Source: Heterobilharzia americana
Taxonomy: Eukaryota; Platyhelminthes; Trematoda; Strigeidida; Schistosomatidae
Assembly (NCBI GenBank): GCA_944470555.2
Contig: OX104132.1
Span: 476,931-540,930, forward strand
Direction: 5' to 3'
Length of the DNA stretch: 64,000 nt
Part shown: piece after piece, positions 22,673 to 35,160 of the stretch
Layout: each line of letters starts with the position of its first letter
How positions within the stretch are numbered: position 1 is the stretch's first letter
Position numbers and translations under genes: made by a program
The notes under the pieces: model-generated
Database searches by the model: none
What the model was told of the DNA's origin: nothing
The model's input: only the letters and a program-made list of their open reading frames with translations

Positions 22673-24060
22673 TAAATTAGTCTTAAAAATATTCTCACAA
22701 TTCGGTAAGGTATATATCCTTAACTTTTTAAAACCCTCCTAGTAGTCTTGTAAACTTAAAGATCAAAATTTGATCTGATAGAGTTGAATAAGTTGAGCAT
22801 TGGGTAGTCACCTTTTATTTTAAAACACACTCAGTACAACAAAGGTATCAAAAAACTTACCACGCAGTGTAACATAACTCTCTAAGGTCAAAATTAGAGC
22901 ACGGTAAGAAGGAAAGAAAAGGAAACTGGCAGTCAATTGAATTGGGTATGGTAACATACAAATAAAGGATACAAGAATACTGCGAAATGACCACCTGTAA
23001 ATTTTTTCGAAGCCATGTATGCTGTTGTCTCAGGACTTCACAGACCTCACTCTGGAAGTCTCAGGGCACCAACGTCTACTAAGTCATAAGTTGTCCTCCA
23101 CTGCACATCTCTGCGTCATTCACACACTACTTCAGTTTTTTCATCTAATCACAATTATGGCAAACAATATACTGTGAAGACATGATGTTCGTAGCACATG
23201 ACTTAACCCCGCAGTTAGTGCTTCCGGATTGCGTCATTCGTTGGACGACGATTTCAATAACTCCCAAACTTATGCTACCATAGACCAGAATTACTTAAAA
23301 GGTAATCCCATTGAGTGGTAACAATTCAGAGGACATAATGATCTGACAACTTATGAGCAAGGTTCTACCTTGATTTTGTTTATGTCTCTAAGTGGTTTAG
23401 TACAGTTATCGAATATATTAATAACTAAATTAGAAAAGAGTGGCGAAATACGGCTGTCCAACTATTGGATTAGAATATTAGACAGATGTTGCTGTATACA
23501 CACTCTACCTTAGGTGTTAAAGTGAATCAAAACTCAGCAACCACATGTACACTAACGCAATCGAAAAAGAACCACACTTATTCACCTTAAACACCTAGCC
23601 CGTAAACTTACAGTATGAAAGGAATCCAGCTCGCTCATCGTCGACCAGTATTTCAAAACCTCAAAGATATACATAGTGGAAAGTAGATAGTTCCGTAATA
23701 TATAAAGAAACCATATTAGAACAGCATTTCCCTTACATTTCAAAATTATATCTCAGTAAAGAAGTCATCAATTATCAATCACCGCTCATGAAACCAACAT
23801 ATTTAATTTCATTCAGTACAATCAGAACTACAAAAGCCTCCAAAAATCATCTATTCTACATATACACAATCCTAATTAAGTATCACAAAATAAGCGCAGA
23901 TGCAACACCGGTTACTGACTGCCTAAGTGTACATAATGAAGCTTATAACTGTGATCACTTCCGCCCTTTCTTAAGGACATTTGTGTGCTCCAACGTTTGA
24001 GAGTGGTGATAATTCTTCCTATGCGTGTTTGTACGCAGTTGACGGTATCATGAGGTACTC
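22671..24060. other. Presumed UTP20 intron 10 or intergenic, nothing recognised
   Basis: About 1.4 kb of AT-rich sequence between UTP20 exon 10 and the tandem array. I looked for a continuation of UTP20 and found none. The frame 23788-24000 has no recognised motif. Confidence 0.5.
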
Positions 24061-27000
24061 GGGATGTTTGATGTGTTGTTGTGTGTAAGCGAGTGAGTTA
24101 TTTGTTAGTTGTGTGTAGTTGTGAGTAGAGGGGGATTGATGATAGTGGGTGGTATTGTGTTGTGTGTTGCATAAGGTGAACGTGTTATTTCGGAATGTTA
24201 TTAGTCTGAATGGTTGTATTTGTGGTAGTGGTAGTAGTAGCGGTTCCTGTTGTTGTTTGTATTTGATGTTGAGATGCTGAGTATGTTGTTGATGTTGGTT
24301 GTGTGTGTGTGTGTGTGAAAGCACCAGAGTCAGCTGCATTGTTTCACGTATTTGTGCATGCAGTGTTAGCTGTGTGCGAGATGGATATGCAATGGCGAAG
24401 TGGAGTAACTCTCCGAAGTGCCAGTGCGACATTTGTTGTGAACACTGCATTATGCATATGTGTTATGTTTGTGTGTGTGTGTGTGTGTGTGTGTTTGGTA
24501 TTGTTGCGCGTTGTTTGTGAATTTGTGTATGTTTTGCGTTGTGTGTGGTGATTGATGTGTTTTTTGCATTGATTTGAGTGTGTGGAGTGTATTGTTGATG
24601 AGTGGTGATATTTGTGTGTAGTTGATGGTGTGTTGATGTGGTCGTGGTGTTTGACGTGTTGTTGTGTGTAAGTAAGCGAGTGAGTTATTTGTTAGTTGTG
24701 TGTAGTTGTGAGTAGAGGGGGATTGATGATAGTGGGTGGTATTGTGTTATGTTGTGTTGTGTTGTGTTGTGTGTGATGTGTTTGTGTGTTGTGTAAGGTG
24801 AAGGTGTTATTTGGGAATGTTGTTTTTGTGAATGGTTGTATTTGTGGTAGAGTGGTAGTAGTAGTGGTTGGTGTTGTTGTTGTTGTTGTTGGTTGTGGTT
24901 GTGGTTGCGTGATTTGGAGTGTTTGTTGGTTGTGTAATTGTGCCTACAACGTGCTGATCACACGTGGTGTTGATCTGGTGAGTGGGCGGACAGTGATGGG
25001 CCTTGACTGATCTGCATATGTCGTATTGCTACGAGCATGTGTGTGAACCGTCTTGGTACATGGTGGTGCTTGTTCAGATGTTGGTGTGAGTTGACTTTCA
25101 GTTGGTATGTGTGAATGTGTGTGTGTGTGTGTGTGTGTGCATTTGAGGATGTGGTTGTGTTTGTTAGGCGATGTGTACGAGGGTTGTGTTGTTGTGTTGT
25201 TGTTGTTTGTATTTGATGTTGAGATGCTGAGTATGTTGTTGATGTTGGTTGTGTGTGTGTGTGTGTGAAAGCACCAGAGTCAGCTGCATTGTTTCACGTA
25301 TTTGTGCATGCAGTGTTAGCTGTGTGCGAGATGGATATGCAATGGCGAAGTGGAGTAACTCTCCGAAGTGCCAGTGCGACATGTGTTGTGAACACTGCAT
25401 TATGCATATGTGTTATGTTTGTGTGTGTGTGTGTGTGTGTTTGGTATTGTTGCGCGTTGTTTGTGAATTTGTGTATGTTTTGCATTGTGTGTGGTGATTG
25501 ATGTGTTTTTTGCATTGATTTGAGTGTGTGGTGTGTATTGTTGATGAGTGGTGATATTTGTGTGTAGTTGATGGTGTGTTGATGTGGTCGTGGTGTTTGA
25601 CGTGTTGTTGTGTGTAAGTAAGCGAGTGAGTTATTTGTTAGTTGTGTGTAGTTGTGAGTAGAGGGGGATTGATGATAGTGGGTGGTATTGTGTTATGTTG
25701 TGTTGTGTTGTGTTGTGTGTGATGTGTTTGTGTGTTGTGTAAGGTGAAGGTGTTATTTGGGAATGTTGTTCTTGTGAATGGTTGTATTTGTGGTAGAGTG
25801 GTAGTAGTAGTGGTTGGTGTTGTTGTTGTTGTGGTTGGTGGTGTTGTGGTTGTGGTTGTGGTTGCGTGATTTGGAGTGTTTGTTGGTTGTGTGATTGTGC
25901 CTACAACGTGCTGATCACACGTGGTGTTGATCTGGTGAGTGGGCGGACAGTGATGGGCCTTGACTGATCTGCATATGTCGTATTGCTACGAGCATGTGTG
26001 TGAACCGTCTTGGTACATGGTGGTGCTTGTTCAGATGTTGGTGTGAGTTGACTTTCAGTTGGTATGTGTGAATGTGTGTGTGTGTGTGTGTGTGCATTTG
26101 AGGATGTGGTTGTGTTTGTTAGTCAGTGTGTAAGAGAGTTGTTGTGTTGTGTTGTTGTTGTTTGTATTTGATGGTGAGATGCTGAGTATGTTGTTGATGT
26201 TGGTTGTGTGTGTGTGTGTGTGAAAGCACCAGAGTCAGCTGCATTGTTTCACGTATTTGTGCATGCAGTGTTAGCTGTGTGCGAGATGGATATGCAATGG
26301 CGAAGTGGAGTAACTCTCCGAAGTGCCAGTGCGACATGTGTTGTGAACACTGCATTATGCATATGTGTTATGTTTGTGTGTGTGTGTGTGTGTGTTTGGT
26401 ATTGTTGCGCGTTGTTTGTGAATTTGTGTATGTTTTGCATTGTGTGTGGTGATTGATGTGTTTTTTGCATTGATTTGAGTGTGTGGTGTGTATTGTTGAT
26501 GAGTGGTGATATTTGTGTGTAGTTGATGGTGTGTTGATGTGGTCGTGGTGTTTGACGTGTTGTTGTGTGTAAGTAAGCGAGTGAGTTATTTGTTAGTTGT
26601 GTGTAGTTGTGAGTAGAGGGGGATTGATGATAGTGGGTGGTATTGTGTTATGTTGTGTTGTGTTGTGTTGTGTGTGATGTGTTTGTGTGTTGTGTAAGGT
26701 GAAGGTGTTATTTGGGAATGTTGTTCTTGTGAATGGTTGTATTTGTGGTAGTGGTAGTAGTAGTAGTAGTAGTGGTTGTTGTTGTTGTGGTTGTGGTTGT
26801 GGTTGCGTGATTTGGAGTGTTTGTTGGTTGTGTAATTGTGCCTACAACGTGCTGATCACACGTGGTGTTGATCTGGTGAGTGGGCGGACAGTGATGGGCC
26901 TTGACTGATCTGCATATGTCGTATTGCTACGAGCATGTGTGTGAACCGTCTTGGTACATGGTGGTGCTTGTTCAGATGTTGGTGTGAGTTGACTTTCAGT

Positions 27001-29371
27001 TGGTATGTGTGAATGTGTGTGTGTGTGTGTGTGTGTGCATTTGAGGATGTGGTTGTGTTTGTTAGGCGATGTGTACGAGGGTTGTGGTGTTGTGTTGATG
27101 TTGTTGTTGTTGTTTGTATTTGATGTTGAGATGCTGAGTATGTTGTTGATGTTGGTTGTGTGTGTGTGTGTGTGAAAGCACCAGAGTCAGCTGCATTGTT
27201 TCACGTATTTGTGCATGCAGTGTTAGCTGTGTGCGAGATGGATATGCAATGGCGAAGTGGAGTAACTCTCCGAAGTGCCAGTGCGACATGTGTTGTGAAC
27301 ACTGCATTATGCATATGTGTTATGTTTGTGTGTGTGTGTGTGTGTTTGGTATTGTTGCGCGTTGTTTGTGAATTTGTGTATGTTTTGCGTTGTGTGTGGT
27401 GATTGATGTGTTTTTTGCATTGATTTGAGTGTGTGGAGTGTATTGTTGATGAGTGGTGATATTTGTGTGTAGTTGATGGTGTGTTGATGTGGTCGTGGTG
27501 TTTGACGTGTTGTTGTGTGTAAGTAAGCGAGTGAGTTATTTGTTAGTTGTGTGTAGTTGTGAGTAGAGGGGGATTGATGATAGTGGGTGGTATTGTGTTA
27601 TGTTGTGTTGTGTTGTGTTGTGTGTGATGTGTTTGTGTGTTGTGTAAGGTGAAGGTGTTATTTGGGAATGTTGTTTTTGTGAATGGTTGTATTTGTGGTA
27701 GTGGTAGTAGTAGTAGTTGGTGTTGTTGTTGTTGTTGTGGTTGTGGTTGTGGTTGCGTGATTTGGAGTGTTTGTTGGTTGTGTAATTGTGCCTACAACGT
27801 GCTGATCACACGTGGTGTTGATCTGGTGAGTGGGCGGACAGTGATGGGCCTTGACTGATCTGCATATGTCGTATTGCTACGAGCATGTGTGTGAACCGTC
27901 TTGGTACATGGTGGTGCTTGTTCAGATGTTGGTGTGAGTTGACTTTCAGTTGGTATGTGTGAATGTGTGTGTGTGTGTGTGTGTGCATTTGAGGATGTGG
28001 TTGTGTTTGTTAGGCGATGTGTACGAGGGTTGTGTTGTTGTGTTGTTGTTGTTTGTATTTGATGTTGAGATGCTGAGTATGTTGTTGATGTTGGTTGTGT
28101 GTGTGTGTGTGTGAAAGCACCAGAGTCAGCTGCATTGTTTCACGTATTTGTGCATGCAGTGTTAGCTGTGTGCGAGATGGATATGCAATGGCGAAGTGGA
28201 GTAACTCTCCGAAGTGCCAGTGCGACATTTGTTGTGAACACTGCATTATGCATATGTGTTATGTTTGTGTGTGTGTGTGTGTGTTTGGTATTGTTGCGCG
28301 TTGTTTGTGAATTTGTGTATGTTTTGCGTTGTGTGTGGTGATTGATGTGTTTTTTGCATTGATTTGAGTGTGTGGAGTGTATTGTTGATGAGTGGTGATA
28401 TTTGTGTGTAGTTGATGGTGTGTTGATGTGGTCGTGGTGTTTGACGTGTTGTTGTGTGTAAGTAAGCGAGTGAGTTATTTGTTAGTTGTGTGTAGTTGTG
28501 AGTAGAGGGGGATTGATGATAGTGGGTGGTATTGTGTTATGTTGTGTTGTGTTGTGTTGTGTGTGATGTGTTTGTGTGTTGTGTAAGGTGAAGGTGTTAT
28601 TTGGGAATGTTGTTCTTGTGAATGGTTGTATTTGTGGTAGAGTGGTAGTAGTAGTAGTGGTTGGTGTTGTTGTTGTTGTTGTGGTTGTGGTTGTGGTTGC
28701 GTGATTTTGAGTGTTTGTTGGTTGTGTAATTGTGCCTACAACGTGCTGATCACACGTGGTGTTGATCTGGTGAGTGGGCGGACAGTGATGGGCCTTGACT
28801 GATCTGCATATGTCGTATTGCTACGAGCATGTGTGTGAACCGTCTTGGTACATGGTGGTGCTTGTTCAGATGTTGGTGTGAGTTGACTTTCAGTTGGTAT
28901 GTGTGAATGTGTGTGTGTGTGTGTGTGCATTTGAGGATGTGGTTGTGTTTGTTAGGCGATGTGTACGAGGGTTGTGTTGTTGTGTTGTTGTTGTTTGTAT
29001 TTGATGTTGAGATGCTGAGTATGTTGTTGATGTTGGTTGTGTGTGTGTGTGTGAAAGCACCAGAGTCAGCTGCATTGTTTCACGTATTTGTGCATGCAGT
29101 GTTAGCTGTGTGCGAGATGGATATGCAATGGCGAAGTGGAGTAACTCTCCGAAGTGCCAGTGCGACATGTGTTGTGAACACTGCATTATGCATATGTGTT
29201 ATGTTTGTGTGTGTGTGTGTGTGTTTGGTATTGTTGCGCGTTGTTTGTGAATTTGTGTATGTTTTGCGTTGTGTGTGGTGATTGATGTGTTTTTTGCATT
29301 GATTTGAGTGTGTGGAGTGTATTGTTGATGAGTGGTGATATTTGTGTGTAGTTGATGGTGTGTTGATGTGG
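24061..29371 (+). repeat. Tandem array of about 950-bp G+T-rich units
   Basis: The anchor GAAAGCACCAGAGTCAGCTG occurs at 24317, 25267, 26222, 27174, 28113 and 29053, giving periods of 950, 955, 952, 939 and 940. Units are almost identical outside (GT)n, (GTT)n and (GTA)n runs, which account for the length differences. The first unit is short (about 580 bp), lacking the part from the (GTA)n run to the second (GT)n run. The + strand is strongly G+T-rich and the minus strand A+C-rich, apart from two normal-composition islands per unit: the anchor island of about 140 bases and a second one around CCTACAACGTGCTGATCACACG. Open frames on both strands repeat with the unit and are not genes. The array runs into a 500-N gap, so its true length is unknown. 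Confidence 0.95.
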
Positions 29372-29871
29372 NNNNNNNNNNNNNNNNNNNNNNNNNNNNN
29401 NNNNNNNNNNNNNNNNNNNNNNNNNNNNNNNNNNNNNNNNNNNNNNNNNNNNNNNNNNNNNNNNNNNNNNNNNNNNNNNNNNNNNNNNNNNNNNNNNNNN
29501 NNNNNNNNNNNNNNNNNNNNNNNNNNNNNNNNNNNNNNNNNNNNNNNNNNNNNNNNNNNNNNNNNNNNNNNNNNNNNNNNNNNNNNNNNNNNNNNNNNNN
29601 NNNNNNNNNNNNNNNNNNNNNNNNNNNNNNNNNNNNNNNNNNNNNNNNNNNNNNNNNNNNNNNNNNNNNNNNNNNNNNNNNNNNNNNNNNNNNNNNNNNN
29701 NNNNNNNNNNNNNNNNNNNNNNNNNNNNNNNNNNNNNNNNNNNNNNNNNNNNNNNNNNNNNNNNNNNNNNNNNNNNNNNNNNNNNNNNNNNNNNNNNNNN
29801 NNNNNNNNNNNNNNNNNNNNNNNNNNNNNNNNNNNNNNNNNNNNNNNNNNNNNNNNNNNNNNNNNNNNNNN
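29372..29871. other. Assembly gap, 500 N
   Basis: Exactly 500 N, the usual placeholder for a scaffold gap of unknown size. It begins almost at a unit boundary of the tandem array, and the following sequence is not array. Frames crossing it are meaningless. Confidence 0.99.
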
Positions 29872-30625
29872 ACACAATTCCTCGACACTCACATAGTCAC
29901 CTGATACCTCGTACTCATTTTACCAATCATGTTACCCATTACACCTTTTTGCGTTCAGCATCGAAAACTTACTGTTAGTCAGTTAGCTTTTCGGAACACA
30001 CGATCTACTCTATCATGACTCATCACATCAGAAAGGAAAGTGAACATGTATTTTTACAATGCAAAAGCAACGCCTAGTCTTATGAAAGACAATCATTAGT
30101 ACACTTGTCACTAAGTTGTTTGCTTTCTGTATGAACTAAATGGTGTCACAGTTTTAATTACACAATTCTATTTGAATTCCGTCAACCAAGTTTAAAAGAC
30201 ACCGGCTAGAGGAAATTTCATGCACTGTTATTAGGCTTCATGAAGAAGTAAATGAGAATTACACTAAGTGTCGTTTAGATATGATCAATCAGAGGGTAAT
30301 GCATGACTGCCAACTGCGGTATTATGTTGTCCTAATTCAGTAATCTATCGTATTTTGTTGTCGAAGTAAAAGCCATAGACGTATTCACTGTTTATCCACT
30401 GCTACAATTTGAAGTATCTCGTTGTTCTACATATAAAGTAAACACACTTGTGTCACTCTGATAGACATTGGGGACACCTCACTCGGGGTATCTAATGTCT
30501 GGCTTACCACCACCTCGAGGATGGATCCATGCTGTCGAACACTAGTAATACAATAATAACACGTTAAACAGCGAATTCCACATAATAAAGGTTGACAAAT
30601 GGCTATATTCATGCACTGGACTCAC
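29872..30625. other. Sequence between gap and serpin, nothing recognised
   Basis: The last serpin exon should lie in this direction. I read the minus strand here for a hinge and reactive-loop coding stretch and found none. The missing exon may lie in the N gap, beyond the array, or be lost. Confidence 0.6.
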
Positions 30626-33600
30626 CTCAAGAATAGCCTTGTGCAGTACATCTGAGATATACAATTTATGTGAGTTAGAAATACTTGAAAAATTAGCCTT
30701 CGATGAACAAAACGCGTCATTTATTCCCATATTTTTCAAAATCTCCTTCAGGCTCATAGCACTACCTTCTCTGAGCTTGAATCTAGGTAGAAACAACTGT
30801 AGTTTTTTCGTATCAAAATCATTTGATGAAAGAATATATGACAAACCATTATCTGCATATAACGACTTTATCAGACTCAAAAGTCCATCATTTGCATCCG
30901 GAAGGACAACCAGCAGTGTGAACCTGGATTAGGTATAGTTAAGAAAAACGGTAACAAAGGGCAAATCAGACGGCGTAAACCCCAGTAAGAGAATGACCAG
31001 TAAAACTATTCATTGTATTAAAAGCGTAATGCTAAAACCTGCAGGTGTTTTATCGATCGTTGACACACTTCCGAAGGACGTCTGTATATTTTGGAATAAC
31101 CAAGTGCAGTACTGCTAATATCAAGAACAGGAGAGTAGGTAGAGAAGGCAAGTCAACTGATGAGGTTACGAACTCTCATCAACTGCAGCGGATGGGTGAC
31201 TTGCGCAAAGTGGCACAGGCTATAGTATGCAGCAGTTGACATTCATGATATGCATACTGCGGACCAAAATATAAACCTGATTCATGGACTTGACTTTAAG
31301 CAGCACACCTTGGACTAGTAAAGAGCTTTAAACCTTTGCTCTCACCCTTTATGAGCTCTCATACACCATACTTTAATATTTTCTGCCACAGAAAGAGTGA
31401 GATAAAGTTTTACCGTTACTATAATAAATTTCCTCTTTCTTTGAATCCTTTGAAATCAGCTCGTGTGTTTGTCGTTGTTTTAAACTCTAGTCTATCAATT
31501 CCCTTCTCAGTTACCAAAAAGAGATGTTTTCACAAACTATTCTGAAACTGTTCACTCACTTTAGGCTTTCTGTCTTCAGGATTAAGACCCTTTTGCAGGT
31601 CAGACAACAAACAGCTTTTCCTAGAACTCTAAAAAACCTCAAATTACCGGCGTATTTTGTCTAACAGAGTCACCTACTAGATCCCATTGACGCACCTTAA
31701 ATAACTACCTAAGTCACTTTTAAGACAGTTTCAGACGAAAGTTGGTTGAGAAACGTGAACAAAGAAAAGAAGCCAAGAATGTGGAAGCTAGATAGTGATC
31801 TGAGGGAATCTGTGTAGAAAGACTTGTGGAGTAGTTGAGACTTCCCGACTGCCTACATCATAAAAGGCCACCTCATTCTAAAGTACCCAAAAAATAAAGG
31901 TTATCGTGTGGTCGTAGTGCTCAAGTGACATCTGCTCGAGGCTGGTCATGCAAGGCATTTCTCCAAGTTTGATATCACCGTATCGCCGGTGCCAGTATGT
32001 CGTGGCGTAAAAGAGTGCGCTATTTTTACAGCCAACTTTTCCAACCTCCTACCCCCATAAGGAAGGCAGTATCTGTGCGAGACTGCTGGTCATCCAAGGG
32101 AAACACCTCACAGCTATTACACTCCCATTCAGCCGAAAGTAATACTTCGCTCTTGGACCCCATCGTAGCGTGGCAACCTACACTATGACAGTAACTGGTA
32201 CCTGTGTTACCACCATCCGATAGACCTTTCCCGTGTAGTGGGATCTCGAAGAAACAACTTCCACCAACATATGTCGTTGGGTCATTGTGATCTGCAAGCC
32301 CGACTGGCACCGGCGATACGGGCTTATAGTAGGATTCCCAAAAACATCAAGATATCAAACTTGGAGGAATGCCTTGCGTGACCAGCCTCGAGCAGATATC
32401 ACTTGAGCACTACGACCATACGATAACCTTTATTTTTTGGGTACTTTAGAATGAGATGGCCTTTTATGATGTAGGCAGCCGAGAAGTCTCAACCACCCTC
32501 ACACTTCTGTTAGTAATTTTAAGACTCAACAGTTTAAAGGTGAATATCACTTTCCACTGTAAGTGGTTTGCAAACACCGTGCCTTAGTCTCCCATACTGT
32601 TTGATCCTGAAAATATAAAGCAGATGCATAAATCTGACCGATAAATGGTCTGTTTCTACGAGATTTAGGATACTGTCACAATATCAGCTGTTAGCTCAGC
32701 ATCACTCATCAAACCAAGCTCAAAAGATCGTGCAACTCAGTGGTTCAAAACGTTATCAGATATGGGTCATGCTCACAACCAGCACATTATGATGAAGCTT
32801 TTTTTGATTCTTTTATTATCGAAAATTGCGATGAAAATGACGAAGGTACCTGCGAATACCTCCTTCTGAAACTACTCGAGAAATTCCGCTAACTCATTCC
32901 TTTACTTGTTTTCTTTTCATCTTCGTTCCTAATATTATCGCATTGTTTTGTGCGGTACATTTCAAGGTACGCATGCTATGCTGCCTTCTTCTTAAATCAA
33001 TACTCGAAGTTAGCTATATTTGCCATCTGAGGTTGTCATCATGTCTGGTTACTCAAACCATAGTAGGTTAAAATCAACTGCAACCCACAACTGGACGCCT
33101 ACAAATCAACTGTATGAGTAAAAATGACACAAGAAATGAAGAAAACTATGTGTTCTCACTGCCTTCTAACAAGATAATGTTGGCTAGATAAAATATGTCT
33201 GTCAACAGGTCTATGAACATAACATTACTCACTCCAGTAGTCATCACTGTATCGTTAAGACGACTACGTAAGATTTACTCGCCTTCAAATTACACTGCAG
33301 GCACTAAATAACTACATTATTATATGAGAAATATATTAACATTGCTCACATGGGATCTTTAAATGGTATTTTGATAGCACGAGATTTTAAGTGAGGCAAC
33401 TCGACCATATCGAAAAACGATTCCTTGAACATTAATTTCACTTCCATTTTTGATCCATCTAGTTTGTGAAATTCACTGTCATGCGTGTTGATTTCAGGAA
33501 AAGCTAGTTTCCACGCACCTAAGGAAATATAACTGGTTATAAGGCGATACATAAGATTTAAGATGTCTAATTGACAGACACTTAGTGGTAGTTATAACTG

Positions 33601-34109
33601 TCACCAGTAAGCCTTATGAATTTACCTTTGAAGTATGTAGTTGCAACCACTACAACAGATGTATTTTCGGTAAGAGAACCAGGTGAAAGAAGTTCTTGAA
33701 CCTTTCCTTTGGTTTGTTTGCTCACCCACTGATTTATCAGCGTTCGAGCATTTTCTATATCTTTCTCAAACAGTACCTTGAAAAAAAATCAATTTCACGT
33801 TAAATGAACTTACGCATTCCGTTTCAGCTTTGTAGTACTTTTCTACGTTTTCTTTGAACTCATTTCTGACATTTGCACTAGGTGTTGTGAAAATTCTATT
33901 CCCAAGAATTATCTCGACACCTTGATCAGCTTTTGAACAGTTAGCCAACATTTTACGAATCCCATTATGAATTTTGCTATGTTTTAAAGATTCAGGTAAT
34001 TGCATTGCCTTCATTAGTTCAGCTTTTGTGTTGTTTTCACCTCCACAAAGAACCATTCCAAGGGCAGTATAAATGTTGAAGGGAGAAAAGAATGTATTCT
34101 TCAAATCAT
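30626..34109 (-). CDS. Serpin, four internal exons
   Basis: Serine protease inhibitor fold. Exons in order on the minus strand: 34109-33814, 33776-33626, 33518-33350, 30923-30626; all junctions are GT/AG and the phases agree, giving about 304 residues. Diagnostic segments: NTFFSPFNIYTALGMVLCGG (helix B), LGNRIF, INQWVSKQTKGKVQEL with LLSPGSL, VVVVATTYFKG, FTLLVVLPDAND, LQLFLPRFKLREGSAMSL and LYISDVLHKAILE, which leads to strand 5A. The helix A exon with any signal peptide, and the last exon with the reactive-centre loop and C-terminal strands, were not found, so target protease and inhibitory status are unknown. Schistosome serpins share the CGGENNT-type start. The 2.4-kb last visible intron holds a foldback element. 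Confidence 0.92.
31832..32495. mobile_element. Foldback / MITE-like element with long inverted arms
   Basis: The left arm 31832-31995 is the imperfect reverse complement of 32304-32495; shared blocks include GCCTACATCATAAAAGGCC, AAAATAAAGGTTATCGT, TCGTAGTGCTCAAGTGA and CGTATCGCCGGTGCCAG. The right arm has about 30 extra bases near its inner end. The middle (31996-32303) has no credible gene; the minus frame 32310-32026 overlaps the arm. Long inverted arms and lack of coding suggest a non-autonomous DNA element; no clear target duplication is seen. It lies in the serpin intron between exons 33350-33518 and 30626-30923. Confidence 0.8.
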
Positions 34110-34539
34110 CTAACAGTAGTCATAAGTTATTTTTCAAAAACAACGTACTCAGACTTTGTGCCACTATATTACCATAAATATTTTTCGCGAATGCAGCAAG
34201 ACAAGGCACCACATCCATTTCGTTTGAAACTAAAAGTGGATACAGATACTCTGGTTAATACTAAACATAATGAGCGAACATGCATGTAACTTGAAAGATT
34301 AAGATGGAATTTCGATGAAGTTACAAGCCAACGCTTAGTACAATGGGGTTTCAAGAAAACATTCAGAGACCGACAAAAAACTCAAAGTGAAGTGCATCGG
34401 TTCAAGTTACTGAACTACACATCGGCATCTACAGAGTAATTTGATAGGAGATTAATATTTAAGTAACCAAAAGTGTTTAGGATGATGGAATGAAAAATGA
34501 AAGTTAGTGGAAACTTTTCAACTTTCAGTAATATCAAAG

Positions 34540-34780
34540 AGTGGATACATTAGAGCCATTCCGACCGATTTTCAGCCATGTCACCAAGAGGTCTTAACCA
34601 CTGATTTCTATCATCTCAAGGACACCAGCCACGTGGTTAACACCTCCCTACACAGCTAAGATCAACATTCGGAGACTTCATGCCGTCTTGGTCAGACCAT
34701 CCTGAACCCTATTCAAAACAGAATCCAACTTCGCCTAGCATTGCTTTGCAGATAGGTAAGTAGGACATTTATCCGATTGT
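34540..34780 (-). mobile_element. RTE-like 3' fragment
   Basis: The minus strand encodes remains of the RTE C-terminal tail (GLRPLGDMAENRSEWL), matching the same part of the copy at 35161-36020 at lower quality. It lies just upstream of the visible serpin exons and is likely intronic or promoter-proximal. Confidence 0.65.
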
Positions 34781-35160
34781 GTGAAAACCCTGACCGAATT
34801 TTATGTAGCAAGTTTATTTAGACAACTTCAGATGTTTTTCCAGACGCAAGTTGACTATAGGGCTTGTTATATGATGTGGAAATTATTTCATTTGAAATCC
34901 ACTTAGCAACCTTGTGCACATTTTCACAGCAGATGAGCCATACCTACTATGTAAAAGCTAGTCATATTACGTGAAAGACTGGCTGGCTGACTAACTGACT
35001 GACTGACAAAATCAACGTAGAACTTAGCGCACGAATGCATCACCACAAGTTGCAACACTTCATTGTGGTATACAAAAAATAGGTGGATAGAAAATGATAA
35101 CCGAGAAAAAGTTATAACAGAACAAGCAATCTCAGGACAACAGCAAAAGCGAATATCCAA

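Noticed and set aside
22497..22742. 81-codon frame rich in Tyr-Ile
   Set aside because: Translation of the (AT)n microsatellite joined to UTP20 exon 10.
24019..29281. Many open frames on both strands of the tandem array, with repeated Cys-Val or Thr-His stretches
   Set aside because: They recur with the 950-bp unit, come from (GT)n runs and appear on both strands at once. No protein domain or codon bias; satellite, not genes.
24061..29371. CRISPR-like or prophage-like direct repeats
   Set aside because: Units are about 950 bp with microsatellites, the host is eukaryotic, and no repeat-spacer pattern exists.
29080..29904. Long frames of 178-270 codons across 29.1-29.9 kb
   Set aside because: They consist mainly of N gap.
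31150..31190. Second hammerhead-like core, CTGATGAGGTTACGAAC
   Set aside because: Stem II would be a single pair and the base after GAA is C, with no cleavage triplet and stems placed correctly around it.
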